A stretch of DNA of 12,584 nucleotides from JAJYVH01 sp964548595 (GTDB lineage Archaea; Micrarchaeota; Micrarchaeia; Micrarchaeales; CABMGC01): assembly GCA_964548595.1 (NCBI GenBank), contig CAZJQO010000023.1, positions 1-12,584 on the forward strand, read 5' to 3'. Below are positions 1 through 6,552 of this stretch, piece by piece. The translations under genes and the position numbers were made by a program. Under the pieces are notes generated by a model. The model was not told the origin of the DNA. It did no database searches and worked only from the letters and a program-made list of their open reading frames with translations. Within the stretch, counting starts at the first letter, position 1. Each line of letters starts with the position of its first letter.

Positions 1-1
1 G

Positions 2-1372
2 TCGTTAACCATAGCTTATTCTTCAGTGCAGGCGCACGTGATAAATGGCAATAGTTCGGGATGGGTTTCTGGAACTGGCAGCGGCACTATAAACCTAATG
101 GCCCTCATCAACACCTCGCAGGTGATAGGTACCGGCAAGACTCCAGCCAATGCAATAATCAATACGGTAAGGTTCAACATAACCTCCGCCAGCATAGTGA
201 TAAACGGCTCCGCGTATAACGTCACGGTGCCAAGCGGGGCGTTGACGGCAGAGGTTACCGGAGCGAGCAGGGCGTCGGCCAACTCGAGCGTACTGATAGA
301 CCTTAGCCCGGTTGTGGTGAGCATATACACACAAACCGCAACGTCGTTTGTGCTGGCGCCTTCGGTAACGGCGGTATTCCTCGGCAGCACAAACGTGACT
401 GAGCACATAGGGACAAGGACGAACCTTACGGAATCAGAACACCACAAGCTTGAGGAAGCTATGCCAGCAATAAACATAACTTCCGCCAACGTGGTAGTCA
501 CTGGAAATGTAACAAACCTAAGCGTGACTGTAATCAACATGGGGAACGAGAGTGTAACCCTTAGGCACGTTATGCTGCTAGGCGCGTCATCTGTTACAGT
601 ATCGGCAAACGCAACGCTGAACGTGAGCGTTAATGCGGGCAGAGACAACATTAACAATCAGGCCAAACCCGACTTCCTAATCAGCAATGCGTCACTTGGC
701 ATTACGGCTGGCGCTGGCGTCAATGGGCAATCCAGCATAAACGGCCAGGGCGGCTCAGGAGAAGTATCAAGCACGCCAGCTTCGGGTAGCGCTTCAGCTG
801 GCGAAGGGGTGCTGGACAGCAGCAATAACACCAGTCTGGGGATAGGTCTTGGTACTGCAGCCAGCTTGATAACAAACATAACATCCAACGCGCATGCAAA
901 CGCGAACGCAAATGGAGAAGCCAGCAGCAAGAGCCACTCTGATATAATAGACGAAGGCAACGGCCTGCGTCTGATCATCAATGCAGACCTGAACGCGAGC
1001 GCCAACGCCAAGATTAACACCAACTCGAATGAAAACGCAAGCGCGGGCGCAGACGGCAGAGGGGAAGCAAACGAACACCAAAACGTTGACGCATTAATAA
1101 ATGTTGGCAAGCAGATAACGATGTTCAGGAATCTGGACTTCCTGATAACTCAGAATGGCACTCTTGTCCTGCCGTTCTTGCAGGAGGACCTGAATGAAGG
1201 TTCTGGTGGCTACGTACTTGCTCCCGGGGCTTCAGTAACGCTGAGCTTTTCTGGCGAAATAATTCTGGGTAACGGCCACATACTGATAGCGCCTGTAATA
1301 GGCAATGCCTATCAGCTGAGGGTGGCTGGAGAGGAGGATGCATTTGCCGCAGCCAACACTACAGTAACGTAG
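2..1372 (+). CDS. Secreted sequon-rich surface protein, N-terminus cut by window edge
   Basis: The frame is open to the left edge. The first in-window residues (SLTIAYSSVQA) look like the end of a signal peptide with a plausible cleavage after VQA, so the true start lies outside; an internal GTG at 26 is the first possible start seen. The remaining ~450 residues are rich in Asn, Ser, Thr, Ala and Gly and have almost no Cys. About 22 Asn-X-Ser/Thr sequons are scattered along the chain. The first half alternates hydrophobic and Thr/Ser residues, suggesting beta-sandwich repeats. The middle (about residues 225-345, counted from position 26) is low-complexity Asn/Ala/Ser. The last ~80 residues look like a folded beta domain. 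There is no C-terminal membrane anchor or sorting motif. The likely role is an exported, N-glycosylated cell-surface protein. I recognise no named family. It ends at TAG 1370-1372. Confidence 0.75.
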   Translation, partial: SLTIAYSSVQAHVINGNSSGWVSGTGSGTINLMALINTSQVIGTGKTPANAIINTVRFNITSASIVINGSAYNVTVPSGALTAEVTGASRASANSSVLIDLSPVVVSIYTQTATSFVLAPSVTAVFLGSTNVTEHIGTRTNLTESEHHKLEEAMPAINITSANVVVTGNVTNLSVTVINMGNESVTLRHVMLLGASSVTVSANATLNVSVNAGRDNINNQAKPDFLISNASLGITAGAGVNGQSSINGQGGSGEVSSTPASGSASAGEGVLDSSNNTSLGIGLGTAASLITNITSNAHANANANGEASSKSHSDIIDEGNGLRLIINADLNASANAKINTNSNENASAGADGRGEANEHQNVDALINVGKQITMFRNLDFLITQNGTLVLPFLQEDLNEGSGGYVLAPGASVTLSFSGEIILGNGHILIAPVIGNAYQLRVAGEEDAFAAANTTVT

Positions 1373-1609
1373 TGGATGGTAGACAGGAACACCACACCAA
1401 AGGAGGGAGCATGCCGCTGGCCTTGCTCGGCGCAAAAGCGGCATCTCCTTTCTCATTCTGATTCCAGCCTTCCAGTTAGCAAGCTCAAGCCACTTTACGA
1501 ACCCAAGCACATAATTAAGGTTAGGCGCCTGTAACTCCTTCTGGGCTTGGGCTACCCCCTGCTGCCGTAAAAGTAGTGGGCCTGCATTCAAATAATGCCT
1601 CGGCTGCAT
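1232..1609 (-). CDS. Doubtful antisense-overlapping ORF, 125 codons
   Basis: An ATG at 1609 opens a 125-codon frame. A TATA-like element (CTATAAAAAC, about 1634-1643) lies roughly 27 bp upstream, the spacing expected for a leaderless archaeal transcript. Only the first ~75 codons lie in otherwise gene-free DNA; the rest runs antisense to the 3' end of the surface-protein gene and through the hairpin at 1401-1450. The product has no recognisable domain. The promoter could instead serve a non-coding RNA, or the match could be chance. Weak call, listed because nothing else explains 1373-1673. Confidence 0.15.
   Translation of the reverse strand: MQPRHYLNAGPLLLRQQGVAQAQKELQAPNLNYVLGFVKWLELANWKAGIRMRKEMPLLRRARPAACSLLWCGVPVYHPLRYCSVGCGKCILLSSHPQLIGIAYYRRYQYVAVTQNYFARKAQRY
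1401..1450. other. Strong imperfect hairpin 3' of the surface-protein gene
   Basis: The arms ATGCCGCT (1411-1418) and AGCGGCAT (1437-1444) pair perfectly over 8 bp. After a one-base bulge, the flanking GGAG-type and CTCC-type arms extend the stem by about 6 bp (one G-U). The loop is 18 nt. The element starts about 30 bp after the surface-protein stop and is followed by a pyrimidine-rich stretch on the plus strand, so it could be a 3' UTR stabiliser or terminator for that gene. It would equally fold in a leftward transcript. Confidence 0.5.
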
Positions 1610-1673
1610 GGTTTCTACTGGGGGCTGGGTTGTTTTTATAGCTTCTAAGGTATGAGCATCGCACTTCTGCTCC

Positions 1674-1751
1674 TGGTGCTCCCACCGGGATTTGAACCCG
1701 GGTTGCAGGGTTGAAAGCCCTATGTCCTTGGCCGGACTAGACGATGGGAGC
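1674..1751 (-). tRNA. tRNA-Glu(UUC), no intron, 3' CCA encoded
   Basis: Read leftward from 1751: acceptor GCTCCCA pairs with TGGGAGC; the D-arm is closed by GTC/GAC; the anticodon stem is TAGGG/CCCTG with loop CTTTCAA, giving anticodon UUC; the T-arm is CCGGG-TTCAAAT-CCCGG. The discriminator A is at 1677 and CCA follows in the DNA at 1676-1674, unlike the other two tRNAs here. The tRNA body is 74 nt before the discriminator. It lies 32 bp downstream of the tmk stop, with its own TATA-like box in between. Confidence 0.95.
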
Positions 1752-1772
1752 CAGAGCTAATCTGCTCCCTGC

Positions 1773-1782
1773 TTATTTATTG
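1773..1782 (-). promoter_or_regulatory. TATA-like box for tRNA-Glu
   Basis: On the minus strand the sequence reads CAATAAATAA, centred about 26 bp upstream of the tRNA 5' end. It begins two bases after the TAA stop of tmk (1786-1784), so the tRNA can be transcribed independently even though it follows tmk closely. Confidence 0.45.
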
Positions 1783-1783
1783 C

Positions 1784-2386
1784 TTACCTTCTTGCGAGGA
1801 ACTTCGCGACCACTTGCTGCACTTCTGCGCTTACCCCGCTCGTGCCCTGCTCCGCGTTTATTATCTTGAAGTTGAACCTCTTTGCGAGATTGAGGTACGC
1901 TTTCCTGACGTTGCTCAGCGCCTCTCCCCTCTCGAAGAGCTCTCGCTTTTCCCTTCCTTTGGCTATCCTTTTGATGGATACGTTAGGGCTTATGTCCAGG
2001 AAGAGCGTAAGATCAGGCATCCTGAACGCTTTGTTTATGTTGTAGAGCCAGTGCGTGTCCACCCCGGCAGCGAAGCCGTAGGCGAGAGTTGAGAACAGGT
2101 ACCTGTCACAGACCACTATCCTGCCGTTCCTTATGGCGGGTTCTATCTCATCCTCTAGGTGCTTTGCCCTGTCTGCGCAGAAAAGCAGCTGCAGCGACTT
2201 GAACGGCGTCTTCCAGCTCTGCCTCAGCGCCTCCTTTATCAGCCCGCCTATCAGGCCGTTCGTGGGCTCCTTGGTCAGCAGCGTCTTCCTGCCTTGCTTC
2301 CTCAGGTACGCCTCGAGTACGGAGGCCTGCGTAGATATTCCGGAGCCGTCTAGGCCCTCAAATACTATGAAAGCTCCGCGCCTCAC
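1784..2386 (-). CDS. tmk: Thymidylate kinase (dTMP kinase), P-loop Lys replaced by Ile
   Basis: Phosphorylates dTMP to dTDP with ATP for dTTP synthesis, in the cytoplasm. The 200 residues fit the family length. A glycine-rich P-loop lies at residues 11-19 (GLDGSGIST), the acidic-Arg site CDRY at 93-96, the ADR motif at 71-73, and an Arg/Lys-rich LID region at 143-160. At residue 17, where Walker A normally has Lys, the codon is ATA (Ile). The other hallmark residues are intact, so I keep the thymidylate kinase call, with a related nucleotide kinase as the alternative. The start is GTG (2386-2384) with a purine-rich GGAAGA just upstream and a TATA-like box at 2425-2433. It is divergent from dcd, which acts earlier in dTTP supply. 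Confidence 0.88.
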   Translation of the reverse strand: MRRGAFIVFEGLDGSGISTQASVLEAYLRKQGRKTLLTKEPTNGLIGGLIKEALRQSWKTPFKSLQLLFCADRAKHLEDEIEPAIRNGRIVVCDRYLFSTLAYGFAAGVDTHWLYNINKAFRMPDLTLFLDISPNVSIKRIAKGREKRELFERGEALSNVRKAYLNLAKRFNFKIINAEQGTSGVSAEVQQVVAKFLARR

Positions 2387-2424
2387 TCTTCCACGCCCTG
2401 ATTTGGCGATACTGGGGATTCTAG

Positions 2425-2433
2425 TTTATTAAG
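2425..2433 (-). promoter_or_regulatory. TATA-like box for tmk
   Basis: The minus strand reads CTTAATAAA about 40 bp upstream of the GTG start, predicting a leader of roughly 15-20 nt that would include the purine-rich element before the start. No equally clear TATA box is seen for the divergent dcd gene; an AT-richer stretch near 2494-2503 is the best candidate. Confidence 0.35.
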
Positions 2434-2535
2434 CATTCACTGCAAGCAGCGCCCGAAACCTGAAATTACACCAGGGAACTTCCGCGATGCGTGCTTTGAT
2501 AATGTTTTGCTTGCAATTGTTGTGGCGGTGAGAGA

Positions 2536-3096
2536 GTGATACTTTCAGATTTCGACCTGAGGGGCTACATAAAGGACAGCAGGCTGGTCGTAAAGCCATT
2601 CAACGAGAACACGGTACGCGAGAACGGGATAGACCTGAGGGTAGGGAATGAGATAGCGGTCAGGAACGAGTCACTGGGAACCGGCTTCGTTGTGGATCCC
2701 TACGACGAGAAGAGCGTGAGCAACGCGTACGTGGTCAAGAAGGAAATGCACGAGTTCATTGTGCCCAGGATGACACAGATACTGATGGTCACTAAGGAGT
2801 ACCTGGAGCTGCCCGACAACCTGGTGGGCTTCGTGGAGCTCAGGAGCACGTGGTGCAGGCACGGGATAAGCATACCGCCCTCGATAATCGACGCTGGCTT
2901 CAGGGGCACGATAACGCTCGAGGTGATAAACAACGGGCCGTATCCTATTAAGCTCAAGCCGGGAACAAGGTTCGCCCACGTAATATTCGCCACCACGCTG
3001 AACAGGGTGAAGAAAGCATACGCGGGCAGTTACCTGGGCCAGCAGGGTGTCAGGCCGCCAAAGGTGGTCGAGGAGCCAGAACCCGATGAGGGCTGA
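2536..3096 (+). CDS. dcd: dCTP deaminase
   Basis: Deaminates dCTP to dUTP, which feeds dUMP and then dTMP synthesis. Its 186 residues match archaeal and bacterial Dcd. The core motif spans residues 101-133: ELRSTWCRHG carries Ser104 and Arg108, which correspond to the substrate and catalytic Ser/Arg pair. DAGFRG follows at 119-124, then LEVINN with the catalytic Glu129. The N-terminal ILSDFDL and the GIDLRVG segment (31-37) are also typical of Dcd. Retention of Glu129 favours deaminase over a plain dUTPase; a bifunctional DCD-DUT enzyme cannot be excluded by eye. The start is GTG at 2536, supported by GGTGA five bases upstream. The C-terminus is Pro/Glu-rich. It is divergent from tmk and convergent with the PRC-barrel gene (39-bp gap). 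Confidence 0.93.
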   Translation: MILSDFDLRGYIKDSRLVVKPFNENTVRENGIDLRVGNEIAVRNESLGTGFVVDPYDEKSVSNAYVVKKEMHEFIVPRMTQILMVTKEYLELPDNLVGFVELRSTWCRHGISIPPSIIDAGFRGTITLEVINNGPYPIKLKPGTRFAHVIFATTLNRVKKAYAGSYLGQQGVRPPKVVEEPEPDEG

Positions 3097-3135
3097 CGCT
3101 GCCCTTCTCTTCAATGCCAAAGGCAGCTGCTGTCG

Positions 3136-3411
3136 CTACCTGGAAAGGTCGTTGACTTCTTCCTTGCTAGTTTCCTGCATTTTTGAAGGGGCAGACACAA
3201 GGACTACATCGCCGACGTTCTTCACGCTCTTGTAAAGGACGCTCTTCTGCATCAGCATCTTCTTCACGTCGCCGCGCATGCCCTTCATTGGCAGCATCAG
3301 GAGCCTGCTCACTTCTCCCTTCTCCAGGTCGAGTATAACGTCCTGCACCTCGCCCAGGTACTCTCCAGAATCGCTGTAAATATCCATCCTGTATATTTCA
3401 GAGATCTTCAT
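3136..3411 (-). CDS. PRC-barrel domain protein
   Basis: A 91-residue protein whose first ~80 residues form a single PRC-barrel: the N-terminal 'KISEIYRMDIYSDSGEYLGE' pattern, then DVILDLEKGEVSRLLM, and a closing strand VGDVVLVSAP. PRC-barrel proteins in archaea are small stand-alone beta-barrels, often linked to RNA metabolism or protein interaction, without a known catalytic function. There are no membrane segments. The last ~14 residues are polar and probably flexible. The start is ATG (3411-3409) with little SD signal; a TATA-like element at 3443-3455 predicts a leader of about 10 nt, so translation may be near-leaderless. Function here is unknown. Confidence 0.85.
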   Translation of the reverse strand: MKISEIYRMDIYSDSGEYLGEVQDVILDLEKGEVSRLLMLPMKGMRGDVKKMLMQKSVLYKSVKNVGDVVLVSAPSKMQETSKEEVNDLSR

Positions 3412-3442
3412 TTCAACGCCTTGTCGCCACTGAACTATGCTA

Positions 3443-3455
3443 GGTATATATTAAA
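3443..3455 (-). promoter_or_regulatory. TATA-like box for the PRC-barrel gene
   Basis: The minus strand reads TTTAATATATACC within an AT-rich stretch, about 32-44 bp upstream of the ATG. Spacing implies transcription starting near 3422, just before the start codon. Confidence 0.45.
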
Positions 3456-3519
3456 AATTGTTTCCTATGTCGCTTAATCGTCCTCTACTACGCTGTTGCG
3501 CGGTTCTTAGACGGAAAAG

Positions 3520-4677
3520 TCAGGGCTGCATCCATTCTATCTCGAAATAGTCGTTCCTGCTTCCGCGCAGCCTGACCCTGTTAACACTGTAGTAGGTAAC
3601 TGCCGTTTCCCTGTCTGCTATCGCAAGCAGCAGACCGAGGCCCCGCCTCTGCGCCTCGGCTATCGCGCCGGCGAGCTCCCTACCGCCTATGTATTCCTCT
3701 TCGCCAAGCGAGAGCATTGCGAATTTTGGCTGCGATGTGCCTGGAGATTCGGCAACACCCCCCTGCCTGTAGTAGAGCGCATAGTCTATCGGCCTGCGCG
3801 CTGCTGCAGACGCCCCTGGGATTGCGAGTATGAACGTCTTCTTCACCGAATGCGCAACCCTTATGGCCCTTGCCCATTCGGACACCAATGCGCGCTCGCT
3901 CCTGCCGAACACTTGCACAACGTGCTTCGAATGCGCCCGTTCGGCACTGCCAGCCTCGCTTGGCCTGGCTCCGGGCAGGTAGAGCCTGAAGTGCGTTCCG
4001 AACTTGAAGCCGGTCTTGACAACATAGCCCCGCTTCCTCCAGTCTGCGTAGACCGCGTAGAGGCTGGGAAACTCCTTGCGGCTTTCTGTTGCGCAGGCCA
4101 CCAACGCGCTCCTGGTCGCGTTCCTGAGGGAGAGTATGCCCGCATCCATCAGGAACAGCGTTTCGTACACGTCAAGCTTGTTCATGCTCCCTATGCCGGA
4201 TGCTTTGTAGGAACCGTACTGGCCGAACCAGAGCTTCTCGTACAGCATCCTGCTCGCCTTGCCGTCATCCAGCACCGAAATCAGGTCATCCCTGAAGAAA
4301 GTGCCGACAAACTTCGCTTTGGGCAGCGCAAGCCGCGCCGCTGTGTATTCTCCTGCCCTGGCGCTTCCCTGCCCCGCATACGCGGCTCCGGGGCTTACGG
4401 CCACAAGGCCGCGGCTGCGCCAGTCCCTGTAGGTGAAGTAGCGTGCCATGAATTTGGGCCTGCGCCACGAGGTGGCGGCGAGCTCGTTGAACGACAGCGC
4501 CTTGCCTCCAAACATGCAATCGGCGTTCCTCACATCCATCAGGTAGAGCGCCTCTTCTGGCAGCAGCACGAGCGTGCCGTTTCTCAGTGTACCATAAAAG
4601 CCCCTGAGCAGCGTGTCCCTTGTCGATGCGTCGGATACTGTTATTCTTTTCCTGTTCGCAAGCTCAAGCTGCAGCAC
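3520..4677 (-). CDS. endA: tRNA-splicing endonuclease, three-unit type
   Basis: Cuts tRNA (and other RNA) introns at both exon-intron borders. The 385 residues are far longer than the ~180-residue homotetrameric EndA and fit a fused three-unit chain. Unit 1 (about 1-100) resembles an EndA N-terminal half-domain (LLRGFYG, then EALYLMD). Unit 2 (about 120-290) is a complete catalytic subunit: a second N-terminal half (LYEKLWFGQYG, YETLFLMDAG), then the nuclease domain with the expected triad Tyr218 (RGYVVKTG), His229 (FGTHFRLY) and Lys251 (HSKHVV). Unit 3 (about 296-385) resembles a C-terminal half-domain lacking a triad, with an acidic GEEEY loop at 325-329. This N / full / C order is known from ARMAN-type archaea, whose enzyme works as a homodimer with relaxed substrate specificity. 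The start is GTG, with a TATA box ~33 bp upstream. Confidence 0.93.
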   Translation of the reverse strand: MLQLELANRKRITVSDASTRDTLLRGFYGTLRNGTLVLLPEEALYLMDVRNADCMFGGKALSFNELAATSWRRPKFMARYFTYRDWRSRGLVAVSPGAAYAGQGSARAGEYTAARLALPKAKFVGTFFRDDLISVLDDGKASRMLYEKLWFGQYGSYKASGIGSMNKLDVYETLFLMDAGILSLRNATRSALVACATESRKEFPSLYAVYADWRKRGYVVKTGFKFGTHFRLYLPGARPSEAGSAERAHSKHVVQVFGRSERALVSEWARAIRVAHSVKKTFILAIPGASAAARRPIDYALYYRQGGVAESPGTSQPKFAMLSLGEEEYIGGRELAGAIAEAQRRGLGLLLAIADRETAVTYYSVNRVRLRGSRNDYFEIEWMQP

Positions 4678-4706
4678 TGTAACACGATTGTTCTGGGTTT
4701 TGCTGC

Positions 4707-4714
4707 TTTATAAA
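4707..4714 (-). promoter_or_regulatory. TATA box for endA
   Basis: The minus strand reads TTTATAAA, about 30-37 bp upstream of the endA GTG start. It lies only ~17 bp from the oppositely oriented box of the neighbouring membrane-protein gene, so the two genes share a compact divergent promoter. Confidence 0.5.
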
Positions 4715-4730
4715 CTGCTGCTGTAACAGT

Positions 4731-4738
4731 TTAATAAG
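4731..4738 (+). promoter_or_regulatory. TATA-like box for the flippase-like gene
   Basis: TTAATAAG is centred ~23 bp before the GTG at 4757 and ~32 bp before the ATG at 4766. Transcription would begin near 4757-4760, making the mRNA leaderless or nearly so. Confidence 0.4.
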
Positions 4739-4756
4739 TTTGAATAATTTGAGTTA

Positions 4757-5773
4757 GTGGTTGGCATGAAAAGAAGCGGGCTCAGCAGGAGAATAGCAAG
4801 GGCGCGCGCCATAGTGCTCAGCATACTCGGCCTGAGCGCGGTGATGTTCGCGGTGATAGCGGCGCTTGCGATAATAAACGAGGGCCCTGAAAGGTTCTTC
4901 GCCACACTTGCTTCGATGAACGTATGGTACTTCATTGCTGCGCTTGTGTGCGTCTTCGCGAGCACAGTGGTGGGCTTCCCGAAATGGAGCATGTTCGTGA
5001 AGAAGCTGGGGGTGCGCATACCACTTTCCAAGAACTTCGCCGTCTATCAGTCGATGTTCTCGATGGACATAACGCCGGGCAGATGGGGGAGGGGTGTAGT
5101 TTCGTACACGCTCAACAGGCTGACAGGGGTGAAGTTCGGGAAGACGTTCCCTGCTGTTGTCGCTGACATATTCACCGATTTCCTCGGTTTCATAGCCATA
5201 GCTTTTGTTGGCGCGCTCCTTGTACGCGCGTACGCACTTATTTCCATAGTGATCACAATACTTTTGCTCCTGCCTTTCGTGTTCATATACGCGCGCACTC
5301 CGTACGAATGGATCAAGAGCAGACTCAGGCGCAACAGGCTGATGAAGCGCGTCTTCAGCGTGGGCGACCTCTACTTCAAGAGCAGCAGGTCACTAAGCGT
5401 GGGCACATACGCGTATGCGATGCTCTTCACCATACCGTCGGTGGTGCTCTCCGGCATGGCCCTCTATTTCGTCATAATGGCGTTCGGCATACAGCTCAGC
5501 GCTTACCTGCTCCCCACCGTTCTTTTCATCTACACGTCTTCGCTGCTGCTGGGCATGGTGACTGGCGTACCTGGCGCTCTTGGAGTAAGCGACGCCGCAA
5601 TGCTGGGTTACCTCGTGGCTTTCTTCACACCCTTCGGCCTGACTTTCGGCATAGCGGCGGCGATAGTCATAATGTTCAGAATCGCGAGTATGTGGTTCAT
5701 GGAAGGAACCAGCTCTGCTTTCCTGGTCTATACCTTCAGATACTGGGAGCCGCACCGTGCAAGCAGATCCTAG
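4757..5773 (+). CDS. Flippase-like integral membrane protein (LPG synthase TM / UPF0104 family)
   Basis: About 338 residues with roughly eight hydrophobic segments (near residues 18-40, 55-75, 135-157, 160-180, 220-245, 255-275, 278-300 and 300-325) separated by short basic loops. The layout matches the UPF0104 / lysylphosphatidylglycerol-synthetase transmembrane family (YbhN-like). A conserved 'TPGRWGRG' segment near residues 108-115 corresponds to the family's TPG-type motif, and the 'GVPGALGVSDA' segment near 272-282 is also typical. In archaea these proteins are presumed to move lipid-linked intermediates; no substrate can be read from the sequence. The start may be GTG 4757 (position fits a leaderless transcript) or ATG 4766, which gives the more usual basic N-terminus MKRSGLSRR. 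Its 3' end overlaps that of dphB by 38 bp on the opposite strand. Confidence 0.82.
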   Translation: MVGMKRSGLSRRIARARAIVLSILGLSAVMFAVIAALAIINEGPERFFATLASMNVWYFIAALVCVFASTVVGFPKWSMFVKKLGVRIPLSKNFAVYQSMFSMDITPGRWGRGVVSYTLNRLTGVKFGKTFPAVVADIFTDFLGFIAIAFVGALLVRAYALISIVITILLLLPFVFIYARTPYEWIKSRLRRNRLMKRVFSVGDLYFKSSRSLSVGTYAYAMLFTIPSVVLSGMALYFVIMAFGIQLSAYLLPTVLFIYTSSLLLGMVTGVPGALGVSDAAMLGYLVAFFTPFGLTFGIAAAIVIMFRIASMWFMEGTSSAFLVYTFRYWEPHRASRS

Positions 5774-6527
5774 ACAGGCTCTCTTCCTCTGCGAAGCTCG
5801 TCTTGCCAGGAAATATTATGCTTAGCATCTTTCCTGAGAGGCGCTGGGCCGATTCGGAACCAAGCTCGCCTATTGTTGTGCACGTTATGCTTGCGTCGTC
5901 CCTTGCGATGTTCGCCAGGAGCAGTACCCTTGTTTTCACGCTTATGTTGCCCTTCGGATTTGTTTTGAGAGCCGCCAGCAGTATCTCCCTTGCCTCGTCT
6001 GCGCGCATCGGTCTTGCCGTCTTCTGCTCTATGTCCAGGAGCGCCAGCGTGTGCTGCCCCGCCTCGAGGTTCCTGCTTATCAGGTCAAGGAACGATGCTG
6101 GCTTGTAGCTGCCGTACCAGAAGGGTATGGTGGCAATGGGCCCGAACTTGTACACGCCCAGACCGCTCTCGCCTATAGCGATTGAGAATATGGAGGGCGC
6201 ATGCAGCACCTTTACCTCTATGCCCTGCGCCTTGGCCTCATTGATCGCTATGCCGTGTGTAGTGGCTATCAGCGGGTCGCCGGGAACCAGGATCGCCACA
6301 TCGCTGCCTTTCGCAAAGGCAACCGTGCCCTTTACCTTTTCCTCGAGGTCGCTCCTTGATAGCATTTTTACCTTCTTGCCGGTCATCTCCTCTATCTCCT
6401 CAAGATAACCATCTGGCAGCGCGGCCGTGTATGTTTCTGCGAACAGAAATTCGCATCTCTTTATGGTTTCGAGTGAAAGAAGCGATATTTCATTCTTGCC
6501 CAGCCCCAGGCCTACGAGAAACAACAT
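5736..6527 (-). CDS. dphB: Diphthine synthase (SAM-dependent, diphthamide pathway)
   Basis: Methylates the modified histidine of elongation factor aEF2 with S-adenosylmethionine during diphthamide synthesis. From the ATG at 6527 the protein has 263 residues, the usual family length, and opens with MLFLVGLGLGKNEISL, the SAM-binding glycine-rich start of the tetrapyrrole-methylase-like fold. Further hallmarks are FAETYT (about 28-33), VPGDPLIATTH (about 81-91) and IPFWYGSYKP (about 134-143). The frame is open 14 codons further upstream, but homology begins at MLFLVG and this ATG has GGAG eight bases before it. It lies downstream of radA on the same strand with a possible small coupled ORF between, suggesting co-transcription. 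Confidence 0.94.
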   Translation of the reverse strand: MLFLVGLGLGKNEISLLSLETIKRCEFLFAETYTAALPDGYLEEIEEMTGKKVKMLSRSDLEEKVKGTVAFAKGSDVAILVPGDPLIATTHGIAINEAKAQGIEVKVLHAPSIFSIAIGESGLGVYKFGPIATIPFWYGSYKPASFLDLISRNLEAGQHTLALLDIEQKTARPMRADEAREILLAALKTNPKGNISVKTRVLLLANIARDDASITCTTIGELGSESAQRLSGKMLSIIFPGKTSFAEEESLSRICLHGAAPSI

Positions 6528-6552
6528 GCCAACACTCCGGTGCAGACCGCAG

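Noticed and set aside
16..657. Long leftward open frame (213 codons) antisense to the surface-protein gene, and a second one at 658-1110
   Set aside because: Both are shadows of the Asn/Ser/Thr-rich plus-strand gene; the compositions mirror that gene's codons, and neither has a promoter or SD.
3850..4713. 287-codon plus-strand frame opposite endA
   Set aside because: It lies entirely antisense to a clearly identified endonuclease with its full triad; the product has no recognisable domain and arises from GC-rich codon bias.
5308..6108. 266-codon plus-strand frame spanning the flippase-like gene and dphB
   Set aside because: It overlaps two well-supported genes, with no start signal and no domain.
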